From NCBI GenBank assembly GCA_020632995.1, contig JACKEN010000001.1, positions 2,140,001 through 2,204,000 of the forward strand: DNA of 64,000 nucleotides, written 5' to 3'. Of this stretch, positions 25,289 to 40,906 are shown piece after piece (the first letter of the stretch is position 1; each line of letters opens with the position of its first letter). The stretch comes from Deltaproteobacteria bacterium. Lineage in GTDB: Bacteria > Myxococcota > Kuafuiibacteriia > Kuafuiibacteriales > Kuafuiibacteriaceae. The notes under the pieces were generated by a model. That model was given only the letters and a program-made list of their open reading frames with translations. It was not told the DNA's origin and did no database searches. Position numbers and translations under genes: made by a program.

Positions 25289-28200
25289 ATGCTGAAGCGC
25301 CCGGTTGCGAGCTCGCGCGTCCTCGTCCAGGTCTTCATCGCGTCGCTGGCCCTCGGCCCGTGGGCGTGCCGCGACGCTGGTCGCAGCAGGACGCTGGGCG
25401 ACGCAGGGTCAGGGGTGGATGTTGGCCCCTACCAGCTCGGCCCCAAGATGGAGCCCGACCCGGCCGCCGTCGCGTTCGGCAACGTGCAGGTCGGCACCGA
25501 GGCCACCATCGTGGTCCTCGTCCGCAACACCGGCAACGCCACCCTGGTGCTCGACGGCGTCTCCCGCGGTGAGCCCTTCGACGAGGCCTTCGACTTCGAC
25601 ATCGACCGGACCTCCATCCCGCCCTCCGGCGTCGCGCAGCTCTCGGTGAGCTTCGCCCCCGCGCAGCTCGGTCAACACGTGGCGCAGCTCATCGTCCGCT
25701 CCGGCGACATCAGGGTCGACGACCAGACCATCGAGATCACCGGCACCGGCGTCACCACCACCCTCGTCGTCGACCCCGAGAGCCTCTCGTTCGGCAACGT
25801 GGTCATCAACACCATCAAGGCCCTGCCCATCACCGTCTCCAACACCTCCAACATCGACGCCAGCATCGAGCTCGTCGAGGGCAGCAACCTCACCAGGTGC
25901 GACGGCAGCGATGACGCCGCGTTCTGCGTCCTCCTCCGCGACCGCAACATCGGACCCGACGGCCGCTTCTCCCTCCGCGCCGGTGAGTCCACCACCATGG
26001 AGGTCCAGTTCAGCCCCGTCATCGCGGGCACCCGCGAGCGTGGCGCGTTCACCTTGCGCGCCTGTGCGTCCGCTGCCTGTGAGGTCCAGGTCCGCCTCGA
26101 CGGCGTCGGAGTCGAGGGCGGGCTCCGGTGCGACCCCGCCGTCCTGGACTTCGGACAGGTCAACCCCGGCTCCTGCCTCACCAGGTCCGTCGCCTGCGAG
26201 AACATCGCCAACGCCCAGATCGCCATCGTCGGCTGGGGCCCGTCCTCCGGCGCTGGCCAGGCCACCTCGCCCGACTTCTCCTTCGAGCCCTCTTCGGTGC
26301 GAGTCCTCAACGAAGGCGAGGCGGTCGAGGTCGACGTCACCTACTGCCCCGGCGACCTCGGCAGCGACGTGGGCAACCTCCAGATCGAGACCGACCAGGC
26401 CCTCGGCAACCGCGACGTCTTCATCAGACTCCGCGGCGCGGGGGGCGGCCCGGACATCGAGGTCCTTCCCTCGCAGCTCGACTTCGGCCTCGTCTCCCTC
26501 GTCGCCCCGGCGAGGCGCTCGGTGCTGATCACCAACCTCGGCTTCGACGACCTCGAGATCTCCGACATCCAGGCCACCGGCGCGTTCAGGGCGCCCGGGT
26601 CCGGCGCTACCGTGATCCCGCCCGGCGGCGCCTACGAGGTCGTCGTCGAGTTCCACCCCGTGGCGGTGGGGCCCGTCGAGTCCGAGCTCCTCATCCGCAG
26701 CAACGACCAGGACGAGGCCGAGCTCCGCATCCCGCTCATCGGTGAGGGCATCGACCTGCCCTCGTGCTCCTTCGAGCTCGCGCCCGCCCAACTTGCCTTC
26801 GGTTACGTCCAGATCCCGCGCACCCAGGGCCGCGCCTTCGAGATCAGGAACGTCGGCTCGAGCGACTGCCTCGTCACCTCCGCCGCCCTCGAGCTCGGCA
26901 CCGATCCCGAGTTCACCCTCCCCGCTGGCGACGTCCGCAGCCAGATCATCGGACCCGGCGCCGCGTTCACCATCCTCGTCGACTACTCGCCCCAGGCCGT
27001 CGGCTCACACCACGGCGCGGTCGAGCTCTCCATCTCGAGCAGCATAGACCCCTTCCACCGCGTGCCCCTCGTTGGCACCGGCGCGGACGCCACCCTCTTC
27101 GTCGCCCCCAACGAGCTCGACTTCGGCACCCTCGGCGTCGGCTGCGCCACCCGCGCGCGCACCGTCCAGATCTACAACACCAGCTCGACCCCCGCGGTGA
27201 TCAGCTCGATCGCCCAGGCCGCGCCCACCAACAGCGCCTTCGTCGTCTCGCAGCGCCCCGCCCTCCCCGCCACCATCCCGCCCGGGCAGTCCGTCGAGTT
27301 CGCCGTCGCGTTCCACGCCGACCAGGTCTCCCGCTACGCCTCCGCGGTCGAGATCTCCGGCACCTTCGAAGGCAACCCCGTCACCTACCTCGTCAGCCTC
27401 CAGGGTGAGGGCTCGCTCGGCGCCTCCCAGGAAGACCGCTTCGAGCAGCTCACCACGCCCAAGGTCGACGTCCTCTTCATCGTGGACTTCACCAACTCCA
27501 TGCTCGAGGAGCAGACCGGCCTCGCGGCCAACTACCAGGCCTTCATCCAGTTCGCGCTGGCCCAGAACCTCGACTACCACCTCGGCGTCACCACCACCGG
27601 CACCGCGGAGGAGGCGGGCCGGCTCATGCACGCCGACCGCATCCGCGGCAACCCCTTCGGGGGGCCCTTCGCCAACCGCATCGTCACAGCGGCGACCCAG
27701 CCCGACCCCGAGACCGCCTTCACCTACAACCTCCAGGGCCGCCCCCTGACCGGCGGCGCCCCCGCGAACGAGGCGGGCTTCTACGCCGCGTACCAGGCCC
27801 TCACCCCGCCCGTCCTCACCGGGCACAACGCAGGCTTCCTCCGCCCGGACGCCCTGCTCTCCGTCATCTGGGTCACCGACGAGTCCGAGGAGACCAGCAC
27901 CGACGTCGGCGCGCCGACCGGCGACCTCGACTTCTACGTGAGCTTCCTGCGCTCCATCAAAGGCTTCAGGCACACCGAGCTCTTCACCGCCTCCGCCGTC
28001 GTCGGCGACGCCCCCAGCGGCTGCAGCGGCCCTGGCGGAGCCGCGGTCGCCGGCCCCCGCTACATCGAGGCCGCCAACCGCACCGGCGGCGTCTTCCAGT
28101 CGATCTGCACCGCTGACTGGAGCCAGGCCGTCTCGGATCTCTCCACCACCGCCTTCGGCTTCAAGGCCCGCTTCTTCCTCAGCAACCCGCCTGTCACCTC

Positions 28201-28366
28201 CACCCTCACGGTCGAGGTCGACGGCGTGATGGTGCCCGCCACCTCGGCCGCGGGCACGGTGCTCTGGAGCTACGACTCCACCACCAACTCCGTGAACTTC
28301 ACCCCATCCGCCATCCCCGAGCCCGGCGCGGAGCTCCTCGTCCGCTACGCCGCAGAGTGTCTCTAA
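25289..28366 (+). CDS. ASH-repeat lipoprotein with C-terminal vWA domain, diverged paralogue
   Basis: 1025 residues with the same order as copies 1 and 2: signal peptide (lipobox GPWAC, Cys27), a short Gly/Asp-rich linker, six ASH-like repeats and a vWA domain (VDVLFIVDFTNSMLEEQ). It is clearly diverged, with substitutions throughout, yet stretches such as RDRNIGPDGRFSLRAGEST are unchanged at both protein and DNA level (around 25930-26010). This suggests patchy exchange with the other copies. The ATG at 25289 has little ribosome binding site. A TATAGT lies 9 bp upstream of it, so a short or absent leader is possible. Confidence 0.85.
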   Translation: MLKRPVASSRVLVQVFIASLALGPWACRDAGRSRTLGDAGSGVDVGPYQLGPKMEPDPAAVAFGNVQVGTEATIVVLVRNTGNATLVLDGVSRGEPFDEAFDFDIDRTSIPPSGVAQLSVSFAPAQLGQHVAQLIVRSGDIRVDDQTIEITGTGVTTTLVVDPESLSFGNVVINTIKALPITVSNTSNIDASIELVEGSNLTRCDGSDDAAFCVLLRDRNIGPDGRFSLRAGESTTMEVQFSPVIAGTRERGAFTLRACASAACEVQVRLDGVGVEGGLRCDPAVLDFGQVNPGSCLTRSVACENIANAQIAIVGWGPSSGAGQATSPDFSFEPSSVRVLNEGEAVEVDVTYCPGDLGSDVGNLQIETDQALGNRDVFIRLRGAGGGPDIEVLPSQLDFGLVSLVAPARRSVLITNLGFDDLEISDIQATGAFRAPGSGATVIPPGGAYEVVVEFHPVAVGPVESELLIRSNDQDEAELRIPLIGEGIDLPSCSFELAPAQLAFGYVQIPRTQGRAFEIRNVGSSDCLVTSAALELGTDPEFTLPAGDVRSQIIGPGAAFTILVDYSPQAVGSHHGAVELSISSSIDPFHRVPLVGTGADATLFVAPNELDFGTLGVGCATRARTVQIYNTSSTPAVISSIAQAAPTNSAFVVSQRPALPATIPPGQSVEFAVAFHADQVSRYASAVEISGTFEGNPVTYLVSLQGEGSLGASQEDRFEQLTTPKVDVLFIVDFTNSMLEEQTGLAANYQAFIQFALAQNLDYHLGVTTTGTAEEAGRLMHADRIRGNPFGGPFANRIVTAATQPDPETAFTYNLQGRPLTGGAPANEAGFYAAYQALTPPVLTGHNAGFLRPDALLSVIWVTDESEETSTDVGAPTGDLDFYVSFLRSIKGFRHTELFTASAVVGDAPSGCSGPGGAAVAGPRYIEAANRTGGVFQSICTADWSQAVSDLSTTAFGFKARFFLSNPPVTSTLTVEVDGVMVPATSAAGTVLWSYDSTTNSVNFTPSAIPEPGAELLVRYAAECL

Positions 28367-28383
28367 CTGTTGGCCTGCCTTCA

Positions 28384-28430
28384 TTCCCCTGATGGACCCA
28401 CCTTCCCGCGGCCACCCACTCCACGGGCCG
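28384..28430 (+). repeat. Intergenic box C of the lipoprotein array
   Basis: Near-copy of 20241-20288. Here it is fused directly to an internal piece of an array gene at 28430 and no longer precedes a signal-peptide coding start, so it marks a deletion junction. Confidence 0.7.
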
Positions 28431-28522
28431 TCGGCGACGACGCGGGCGACCTCCAGGTCGAGACCGACCAGGACCAGCCCAGCAGGTATGTCTTCGTAGG
28501 TCTCCGCGGCACTGGCGGTTGA
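28430..28522 (+). pseudogene. Remnant of a further ASH-repeat lipoprotein gene
   Basis: Read in frame from 28430 it encodes VGDDAGDLQVETDQ..., then SRYVFVGLRGTGG and a TGA at 28520-28522. This matches the segment GNDEGNLQIETDQ...NRYVFVGLRGSGG of the intact genes (near 18170-18260 in copy 1). No signal peptide, start or later repeats remain. Together with the box at 28384-28430 it shows that another array member existed and lost its front and back by deletion. Confidence 0.8.
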
Positions 28523-28598
28523 CGCCCGCCGCGCCCCCTCCCGACCCCCGCCGGTCCGTGGTACACCCGTGCAAGGCCCTCTGCGGCCGGCGGAGACC

Positions 28599-29972
28599 AT
28601 GAGCGAGCTGGATTCCAACCCCACCGTCCTGAAGGTCAGGAAGCACCTGGTGGAGTACCTGGGGCCGCCGGACGAGGTCTTCGAGCTCTCGGGGAGCCCC
28701 ATCCCCGGCTCGCCGATGCCGGCCCTCAACCTCGCCTACTTCGCGCCCCAGGGCCCGCAGAACCCGGTGGTCTTCGCCACCTGCGGGGCGTCGCTCTACA
28801 AGATGGCGGACGGGCGCCGGGTGGAGGGCATGGTGCTCCTGCGGCGCGAGCCGGAGCAGGCCGCGTTCGAGGCGGTGCACAAGATGTTGGCCCAGTTCGC
28901 CCTCTTCTCGGAGGCCAACAAGACCCCGGTGCGGCTGGGCGACGTGGTGCGTGCGCAAGACATGTTGCGCGGCTTCTGCGAGATGGACGCCATCCTCTTC
29001 ATGCCCCCGGTGCCCTTCGTGCCGAACTTCCACAAGGCGCCGATCACCGCGGACGAGGCGGTGGACATGGTGTGGCTGCTCCCCGTCTACGAGGCCGAGG
29101 CGGAGTACACGATCAAGCACGGGCCCCAGGCCCTGATGATGCTCTTCGCGGCGCAGGGCCTGGACCTCACCGAGCCCACCCGTGAGGAGGCCAACACCTT
29201 CATGGAGCCCAAGGACGCCGAAGAGATGGCGCGCCGGGCGATGGAGGACGCCAAGGACCGCGCGAAGACGCAGGCCCCGGTGCCCACCGCGGGCAAGCCC
29301 AAGAGCTCCCGCCGCGACATGAACAAGGGGTCCTTCAAGGTCGAGGAGGGCAACAGCGCGCTCAAGATCACCCGCCGCGGCGGGGTGAAGGCGCCACCGC
29401 CGCCCGCGTCGAGGCCTGGCGGCGCGCCGGTGCAGGTCCGCGCTCCGGCCCCGCGCCGAGCCCGCCCGCGCGCCGCGTCCGGGGCGCAGGACGCGCCGCG
29501 CGCCATGCAGCCGTACCCCCGCAGCGCCGCCGGCATGCCCGCCCGCGGCCCCCGACCCGGCGGTCCCCCCGGGCGGCCGGTGGCGCGCCCCCCGGCCAAG
29601 AAGGAGGAGATCCGCGTCGACCTCAAGGGGAGCGGGCAGGTCCAGAAGCGACCCGACCCGCCGCCGGCCCCCACGGCCCCGGCCCGCCCGGCCAAACCTC
29701 GCCCCCTGACCCCCGAGGAGGAGGCGGCGGCCAAGAAGAAGCGGGTCGAGGAGCTGAAGGCCAAGGCCAAGGAGGCCGCGGCCCGGGCGGCCCAGCGCCA
29801 GAGCCAGGGCCCCGGCCCGGACGAGGCGCCCGCCCCCGCGCCCACGCCCGCGCCCTCCCCCATGGTCTCGCCCCCCGTTCGGCGGGACTCGACCAGCCTG
29901 CGCGCCGCGGCCCGGCGGCGCGGCGGCGCCAAGCAGACCATCCGGGGCGGCCTCGGCGACGATTCCGAGTAG
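28599..29972 (+). CDS. SUFU-domain protein with long basic/Pro-rich tail
   Basis: 457 residues. Residues 1-200 resemble bacterial suppressor-of-fused (SUFU) domain proteins: an ALNLAYFAPQG strand, VVFATCGASL, ILFMPPVPFVP, and the segment VDMVWLLPVYEAEAEYTIKHG that is characteristic of the family. From about 215 the sequence becomes a low-complexity Lys/Arg/Pro/Ala tail (RRDMNKGSFKVEEGNSALK, then APAPRRARPRAAS and PARPAKPRPL), ending in a helical Lys/Ala run and RRRGGAKQTIRGG. The tail is basic and could bind nucleic acid or a membrane surface. SUFU domains in bacteria are often immunity proteins, but no toxin gene is adjacent. The ATG at 28599 has GGAG five bases upstream. Confidence 0.75.
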   Translation: MSELDSNPTVLKVRKHLVEYLGPPDEVFELSGSPIPGSPMPALNLAYFAPQGPQNPVVFATCGASLYKMADGRRVEGMVLLRREPEQAAFEAVHKMLAQFALFSEANKTPVRLGDVVRAQDMLRGFCEMDAILFMPPVPFVPNFHKAPITADEAVDMVWLLPVYEAEAEYTIKHGPQALMMLFAAQGLDLTEPTREEANTFMEPKDAEEMARRAMEDAKDRAKTQAPVPTAGKPKSSRRDMNKGSFKVEEGNSALKITRRGGVKAPPPPASRPGGAPVQVRAPAPRRARPRAASGAQDAPRAMQPYPRSAAGMPARGPRPGGPPGRPVARPPAKKEEIRVDLKGSGQVQKRPDPPPAPTAPARPAKPRPLTPEEEAAAKKKRVEELKAKAKEAAARAAQRQSQGPGPDEAPAPAPTPAPSPMVSPPVRRDSTSLRAAARRRGGAKQTIRGGLGDDSE

Positions 29973-29997
29973 CGCTCGTCAGCGCGCGGGCAGCGGG
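29970..29997. repeat. 28-bp direct repeat, copy 1
   Basis: TAGCGCTCGTCAGCGCGCGG plus CAGCGGG is repeated exactly at 30040-30067. This copy begins with the stop codon of the SUFU-domain gene and contains the small hairpin GCGCT-CGTC-AGCGC. Confidence 0.85.
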
Positions 29998-30039
29998 CTC
30001 GCTCCGCGGATCGCATGGGCTACTTCTTTGATGGCCTGA
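29998..30039. mobile_element. Fragment of the 63.8-kb inverted-repeat element
   Basis: About 40 bp (CGCTCCGCGGATCGCATGGG, then CTACTTCTTTGATGGCCTG) match, in reverse complement, the outer part of the left arm of the element at 63808-63869 with two differences. It lies exactly between the two copies of the 28-bp direct repeat, as expected of an insertion or its excision scar. Confidence 0.7.
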
Positions 30040-30048
30040 TAGCGCTCG

Positions 30049-34032
<3,984 letters not shown>

Positions 34033-34085
34033 GGAAGCCCGACGCTATCCGCCCCCGGCGCGGTTTTCTAGTGAAACTTGGGCGC

Positions 34086-34496
34086 TCACAGGCTTTGCGG
34101 CCCGCGCAGGAAGGGCTGCCAGCCCCCGCTGCTCCAACGGTAGACGAGGGTCGACATTCGGCCTGGCGCGTCGGCCGCGGCCACCGCCGCGACCCGGGCC
34201 ATCATGCCCTCGGCGTCCGGGGTGGCGGCGTCCATGACGAAGAGGAGATCGGGCTTGGGGGCGATCATCAACAGGCCGCCCTTCGTTCGCCCGGCCACCT
34301 TCGCCCAGGCGGAGGCCGGGAGCAGGAGGCTCGAGGCGTAGGCGTGGCCGGTGTAGACCTGAAAGCCATCTTGCTCCCTGGCGAGCCGCCCCTCCGGCGG
34401 ACCAAGCTCCGCCGCGGTGTTCTTGGCGCCGCGCGCAAAGGCCTCGTCCTCGGAGAGCCCCATGGCGGCGAGGTCCTCGGTGTTCACGAAGCGCAT
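34086..34496 (-). CDS. C-terminal part of a DUF1444-like protein
   Basis: 136 residues starting MRFVNTEDLAAMGLSEDEAF. The sequence (HAYASSLLLPASAWAKV, GGLLMIAPKPDLLFVMDA, RMSTLVYRWSSGGWQPF) follows the C-terminal half of DUF1444/YtpQ-like proteins. The ATG lies inside the end of the preceding reading frame, which carries the matching N-terminal half with a signal peptide. On its own this piece has no export signal. I read the two as one gene broken by a frameshift, probably with loss of the middle, but two coupled genes cannot be excluded. Confidence 0.6.
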   Translation of the reverse strand: MRFVNTEDLAAMGLSEDEAFARGAKNTAAELGPPEGRLAREQDGFQVYTGHAYASSLLLPASAWAKVAGRTKGGLLMIAPKPDLLFVMDAATPDAEGMMARVAAVAAADAPGRMSTLVYRWSSGGWQPFLRGPQSL

Positions 34497-34792
34497 CGTG
34501 CCGGGTCGGTCGAGGCCGCAAGCGCGTCCTCACAGGCGGGCGTCCTCGTGTGGCACACCCCGGCGAGCTGGTTGAAGCTGACCAACTGGGGGCCGGGGTC
34601 GCCCTCGAGCTGGACGTCGACACCGTAGGGACGCACCGTCACCTTGGCCCCGGGCAGGGCTTCGCGCAGGCGCTCGGCCGCCACCTCGGGCAGGGTCTTC
34701 GGGGCCTCCACGCCCCGCGGGGCGCCGCCGGGCTGCGCCAGGGCGAGCGCGGGCAGGAAGCCGAGGGCCAGGCCGAGCAGAGCAGACCTCAC
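34484..34792 (-). CDS. N-terminal part of a DUF1444-like secreted protein
   Basis: 102 residues. The signal peptide MRSALLGLALGFLPALALAQ is followed by a beta-alpha region (LREALPGAKVTVRPYGVDVQ, QLVSFNQLAGVCHTRTPACE) that fits the first domain of DUF1444-like proteins. The frame ends at 34484, 13 bp inside the downstream fragment. In the other frame the sequence reads DRPGTMRFVNTEDL, the usual family continuation, so a one-base shift near 34500-34520 would join the pieces. It is divergent from the radical SAM gene at 34897. Confidence 0.6.
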   Translation of the reverse strand: MRSALLGLALGFLPALALAQPGGAPRGVEAPKTLPEVAAERLREALPGAKVTVRPYGVDVQLEGDPGPQLVSFNQLAGVCHTRTPACEDALAASTDPARCAS

Positions 34793-34896
34793 CGGGCCAA
34801 CCTACACCAATCCGCCGGGCCCGGGGGCGGTTCGAGGTCGGGTTCGAGGAATCGCCTTGCTCCAAACGGGCGAAGTCTGCTTCGTAGGACCTGGCC

Positions 34897-37746
<2,850 letters not shown>

Positions 37747-38472
37747 CGCAACCAGAGTTGCAGGGCGCGCTCCACCGCGCCCACCACCCGCTCGGCCAGC
37801 GGGCCCTCGTCGGGCACGTGCTCGAGGATGCTCCTCCAGCCGTCGTCCCGGTGGTCGCCCTCGACCAGGGCGTGGGCCTGCATGAGGCGCAGGTTCTTCA
37901 CCGGGCAGCCGTAGTGCACCGCCCACGGGTGGGCCTCGATCGGCGCGCGCGCCCGGGTGCCGGCCAGCTCGGCTCGCTCGTGGCGGCTCCCCTCGACGAA
38001 GATGGTGATGACCGCCGCCGCCACCGGCCACGGCTGCGCCCCAGTGGCCTGCCAGAGGAAGCGCCGGTAGGTCTCGGCCGCCGGGAGCCAGTGCCCGCCC
38101 TCGGCCTCCACCGCGGCCCGGTCGATGTGCAGGCCGTCCATCAGCTCGAGGAAGAGCTCCGGGTGGCTCACCCCGAAGGACAGCTTGCCGGTGGACTCCT
38201 CGTACACGTTCTCGGCCAGCGCGCGCCGCACCGCGGGCGGCGGGCCAAGGGCGAGCACGCGGGCCAGGAGCACCGGGAAGTCGCGCACGTAGGTGTGGTA
38301 CTCGTGGCGGAAGTGGACGAGGAGCTGCTCCCGGGTGAGCCCGGGCGCCTCGAAGCGCGGCCAGGCCCAGTGGTGCTTGGTGTCCATCAGCGCCAGCAGG
38401 CGCTCCTTCAGGGCGTGCGGCATGCCTCCATGGTGGCACCCGGCGCCCTCGCGGGGTAGCCCCGGGACGGGC

Positions 38473-39210
38473 TCAGTCGACGTGGGCCGACAGGTGCGGC
38501 GGCCGCGGGCGGTGCAGGCTCACTTGCTCCAGGGCCGACAGGCGCGGGTTCGGGGCCACCGCCAACGTGAAGCCGCCTTCGGCGTGCTCGGCCAGGAAGC
38601 GCTCCATGTCGCGCCGCCGCACGGTGTGCACCGCGGCGTCGTCGGGGTCGTGCACCGAGAAGCCCTCGGGGGTCAGGCCGTAGACCAGCACGTAGTGGCC
38701 CTCCCGCTGGCTGGGGTCCTCGTGGGGCGGCATCACGTAGTACTCGCCGTTCGCGATGACGAAGTGGCCGGCCTCCAAGGCGGTGGTCATCGCGCGCAGC
38801 CCCGCCCCCGGGGTGATGGTGAGCCGGCACCCGAGGGCGGAGGCGATCGCGCCCATGCCCTCGAGGGTGGTGCCCACGTCCAGGTTGGTGCCGCCGATGG
38901 CCCCGAAGTGCTCCACCAGGGCGGCCTCGCTCAGCTCCCGGCGGTAGCCGAGGACCCGGGCGATCATCGCGAAGGTGGTGGGCCCGCAGCTCGCGCTGCC
39001 GTCGAACCCGGGGGCGGCGCCGGACGGATGCTCCTGGTGGATGAACGGCGGCCGGTGGTGAGGGAGCCGGCGCGGGTGCAGGGTGGCCGGGCGGGTCCAC
39101 GGGGTGCCGTGGGGCTCCGGGGCCGGGCGTTCGGGCCGCGCCACCGCGGGGGTCGCCGCCGGGCTGGAGGCCAGGCGGGCCGCGGGGGTGAGGACGCCGA
39201 GCCGCTGCAT
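38473..39210 (-). CDS. C39-like cysteine peptidase family protein
   Basis: 245 residues. The papain-like triad is visible as the Cys in GSASCGPTTFAMIARVLGY (near 72), the His in REGHYVLVYGL (near 169) and the Asp in SVHDPDDAAVH (near 184). The order and spacing fit the C39/C70 bacteriocin-processing-like peptidase fold. An N-terminal 60-residue Pro/Arg/His-rich stretch lacks a clear signal peptide. No transporter or peptide substrate gene is next to it, so it may be a free-standing cysteine peptidase or transglutaminase-like enzyme. It shares a 100-bp divergent promoter region with agpS. Confidence 0.75.
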   Translation of the reverse strand: MQRLGVLTPAARLASSPAATPAVARPERPAPEPHGTPWTRPATLHPRRLPHHRPPFIHQEHPSGAAPGFDGSASCGPTTFAMIARVLGYRRELSEAALVEHFGAIGGTNLDVGTTLEGMGAIASALGCRLTITPGAGLRAMTTALEAGHFVIANGEYYVMPPHEDPSQREGHYVLVYGLTPEGFSVHDPDDAAVHTVRRRDMERFLAEHAEGGFTLAVAPNPRLSALEQVSLHRPRPPHLSAHVD

Positions 39211-39310
39211 CCGGGTGTTATCGGGGACGGGGGGCCCTCCGGGCCTCGGTCAGGTGGCGGATTTTGGCCTACATGTGCGGTACCGGGCGGACGGGGTTAG
39301 GGTAGCCACG

Positions 39311-40900
39311 ATGCGGGAGCGGAGCTTCTGGGGCTGGGGGTACGCGGATCGCTACCCGGACGCGGCGGGGCGGGACAACGTGGCCCAGCTGGTGGAGGCC
39401 ACCCTGGGCTTCGCGCCCACCGCCCGGCTGGACGCGCCGAGCCTCGACGCGGTGGCGCTCCGGGCGCCGCGCTTCGAGGCCCCCGCCGCCCTGGCGGACG
39501 TGGTGGATCAGGGCGCGGAGGCGCGGATCCGGCACACCTACGGCCGGGCCTACCGGGACGTGGTGCGAGGCTTCCACCGGGACTTCGCGGTGGCCCCCGA
39601 CGCGGTGGCCACCCCCCGGGACGAGGCCGACGTCCGCCGCATCCTCGACTTCGCGGCCGACGCGAGGGTCGCGGTGGTGCCCTACGGCGGCGGCAGCAGC
39701 GTGGTGGGCGGGGTGGAGTGCGCGGGCGAGGGCCACGCCGGGGTCCTGAGCCTGGACCTCGGCGCCCTGAACGGGGTGCTGGAGGTCTCGCACATCGATC
39801 GCCTGGCCCGGATCCAGGCCGGCGCCCTCGGACCAGCCCTCGAGGCGGGGCTCAAGGCTCACGGACTGACGCTGCGCCACTTCCCGCAGTCCTTCGAGCA
39901 CTCCACCCTGGGGGGCTGGATCGCCACCCGGGCCGGCGGCCACTTCGCCACCCTCTACACGCACATCGACGACCTGGTGGCCTCGGTGCGGATGCTGACC
40001 CCGGCCGGCCTCTACGCCACCCGCACCCTCCCCGGCTCGGGCGCCGGCCCCAGCCCGGACCGCCTGGCCCTCGGCTCCGAAGGCGCCCTCGGGGTGATCA
40101 CCGAGGCGGTGGTGCGGGTGCGCCCGCGGCCGACCTTTCGGGCGCAGGCCAGCCTGCACTTCGCCCGCTTCGAGGACGCGGTGGAGGCGGCGCGGGAGAT
40201 CGCCCAGGCCGGCCTGTATCCTTCGAACTGCAGGTTGCTGGACGCCCGGGAGGCGGCGCTGAACGCGGTCACCGCCGACGGGTCCTCGGTGCTGATCGTG
40301 GCCTTCGAGTCCGCCGATCACCCCCTCGCTCCGTGGCTGGAGCGCGCGGTGGAGCTCGGGCGGGGGCGCGGCGGCGTGGTGCAAGGGAGCTTGACGTACC
40401 GGGAGGGCGAGGCGGCCCGGGGCGAGGGGAGCGCGGAGGCGTGGCGGAGCGCGTTCATCGACGCCCCGTACCTGCAGAGCATCCTGGTCGGCCTCGGGAT
40501 CATGGCCGACACCTTCGAGACCGCGTGCCCGTGGTCCCGCTTCGGCGAGCTCCACGCCGCGCTCGTGCACGACGTGCGCGACGCGATGAAGCGGGTGGCG
40601 GGGCGCGGGACCCTCACCTGCCGCTTCACCCACGTGTACCCGGACGGGCCGGCGCCGTATTACACGTTCCTGTGCCCCACCCGGCCGGGGAGCGAGCTGT
40701 CGCAGTGGGCGGAGATCAAGGCGGCGGCGAGCGAGGCGCTGTTGAAGCACGGCGCCACCATCACCCACCACCACGCGGTGGGGCGCACCCACCGGCCCTG
40801 GTACCAGCGCCAGGTGCCGGAGGCCTTCCAGGCCGCGCTGCGGGCCGCGAAGGTTGCGCTGGATCCGGCGGGGATCCTCAACCCCGGGGTGTTGGTGTAG
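39311..40900 (+). CDS. agpS: Alkylglycerone-phosphate synthase (FAD)
   Basis: 529 residues. This flavoenzyme exchanges the acyl chain of acyl-dihydroxyacetone phosphate for an alkyl chain, creating the ether bond of ether lipids. Visible features are the FAD-binding PCMH motif VVPYGGGSSVVGG (near 124), FEHSTLGGWIATRAGGH, and the catalytic/FAD signature ITHHHAVGRTHRPWY (near 486), which separates this enzyme from other FAD-linked oxidases such as GlcD. An ATG at 39311 starts MRERSFWGWGYADRYPD, a typical N-terminus. Ether lipids are known signals in myxobacterial development, which fits the suspected host. The gene is monocistronic, converging with the split glycosyltransferase. Confidence 0.88.
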   Translation: MRERSFWGWGYADRYPDAAGRDNVAQLVEATLGFAPTARLDAPSLDAVALRAPRFEAPAALADVVDQGAEARIRHTYGRAYRDVVRGFHRDFAVAPDAVATPRDEADVRRILDFAADARVAVVPYGGGSSVVGGVECAGEGHAGVLSLDLGALNGVLEVSHIDRLARIQAGALGPALEAGLKAHGLTLRHFPQSFEHSTLGGWIATRAGGHFATLYTHIDDLVASVRMLTPAGLYATRTLPGSGAGPSPDRLALGSEGALGVITEAVVRVRPRPTFRAQASLHFARFEDAVEAAREIAQAGLYPSNCRLLDAREAALNAVTADGSSVLIVAFESADHPLAPWLERAVELGRGRGGVVQGSLTYREGEAARGEGSAEAWRSAFIDAPYLQSILVGLGIMADTFETACPWSRFGELHAALVHDVRDAMKRVAGRGTLTCRFTHVYPDGPAPYYTFLCPTRPGSELSQWAEIKAAASEALLKHGATITHHHAVGRTHRPWYQRQVPEAFQAALRAAKVALDPAGILNPGVLV

Positions 40901-40906
40901 CGGGCC

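Noticed and set aside
25272..25289. TATAGT upstream of the third vWA lipoprotein as a certain promoter
   Set aside because: No matching -35 at proper spacing; kept only as a remark in the gene entry.
28599..29972. SUFU-domain gene as toxin-immunity module
   Set aside because: No polymorphic toxin, VgrG or two-partner secretion gene adjacent; left as a family tendency only.
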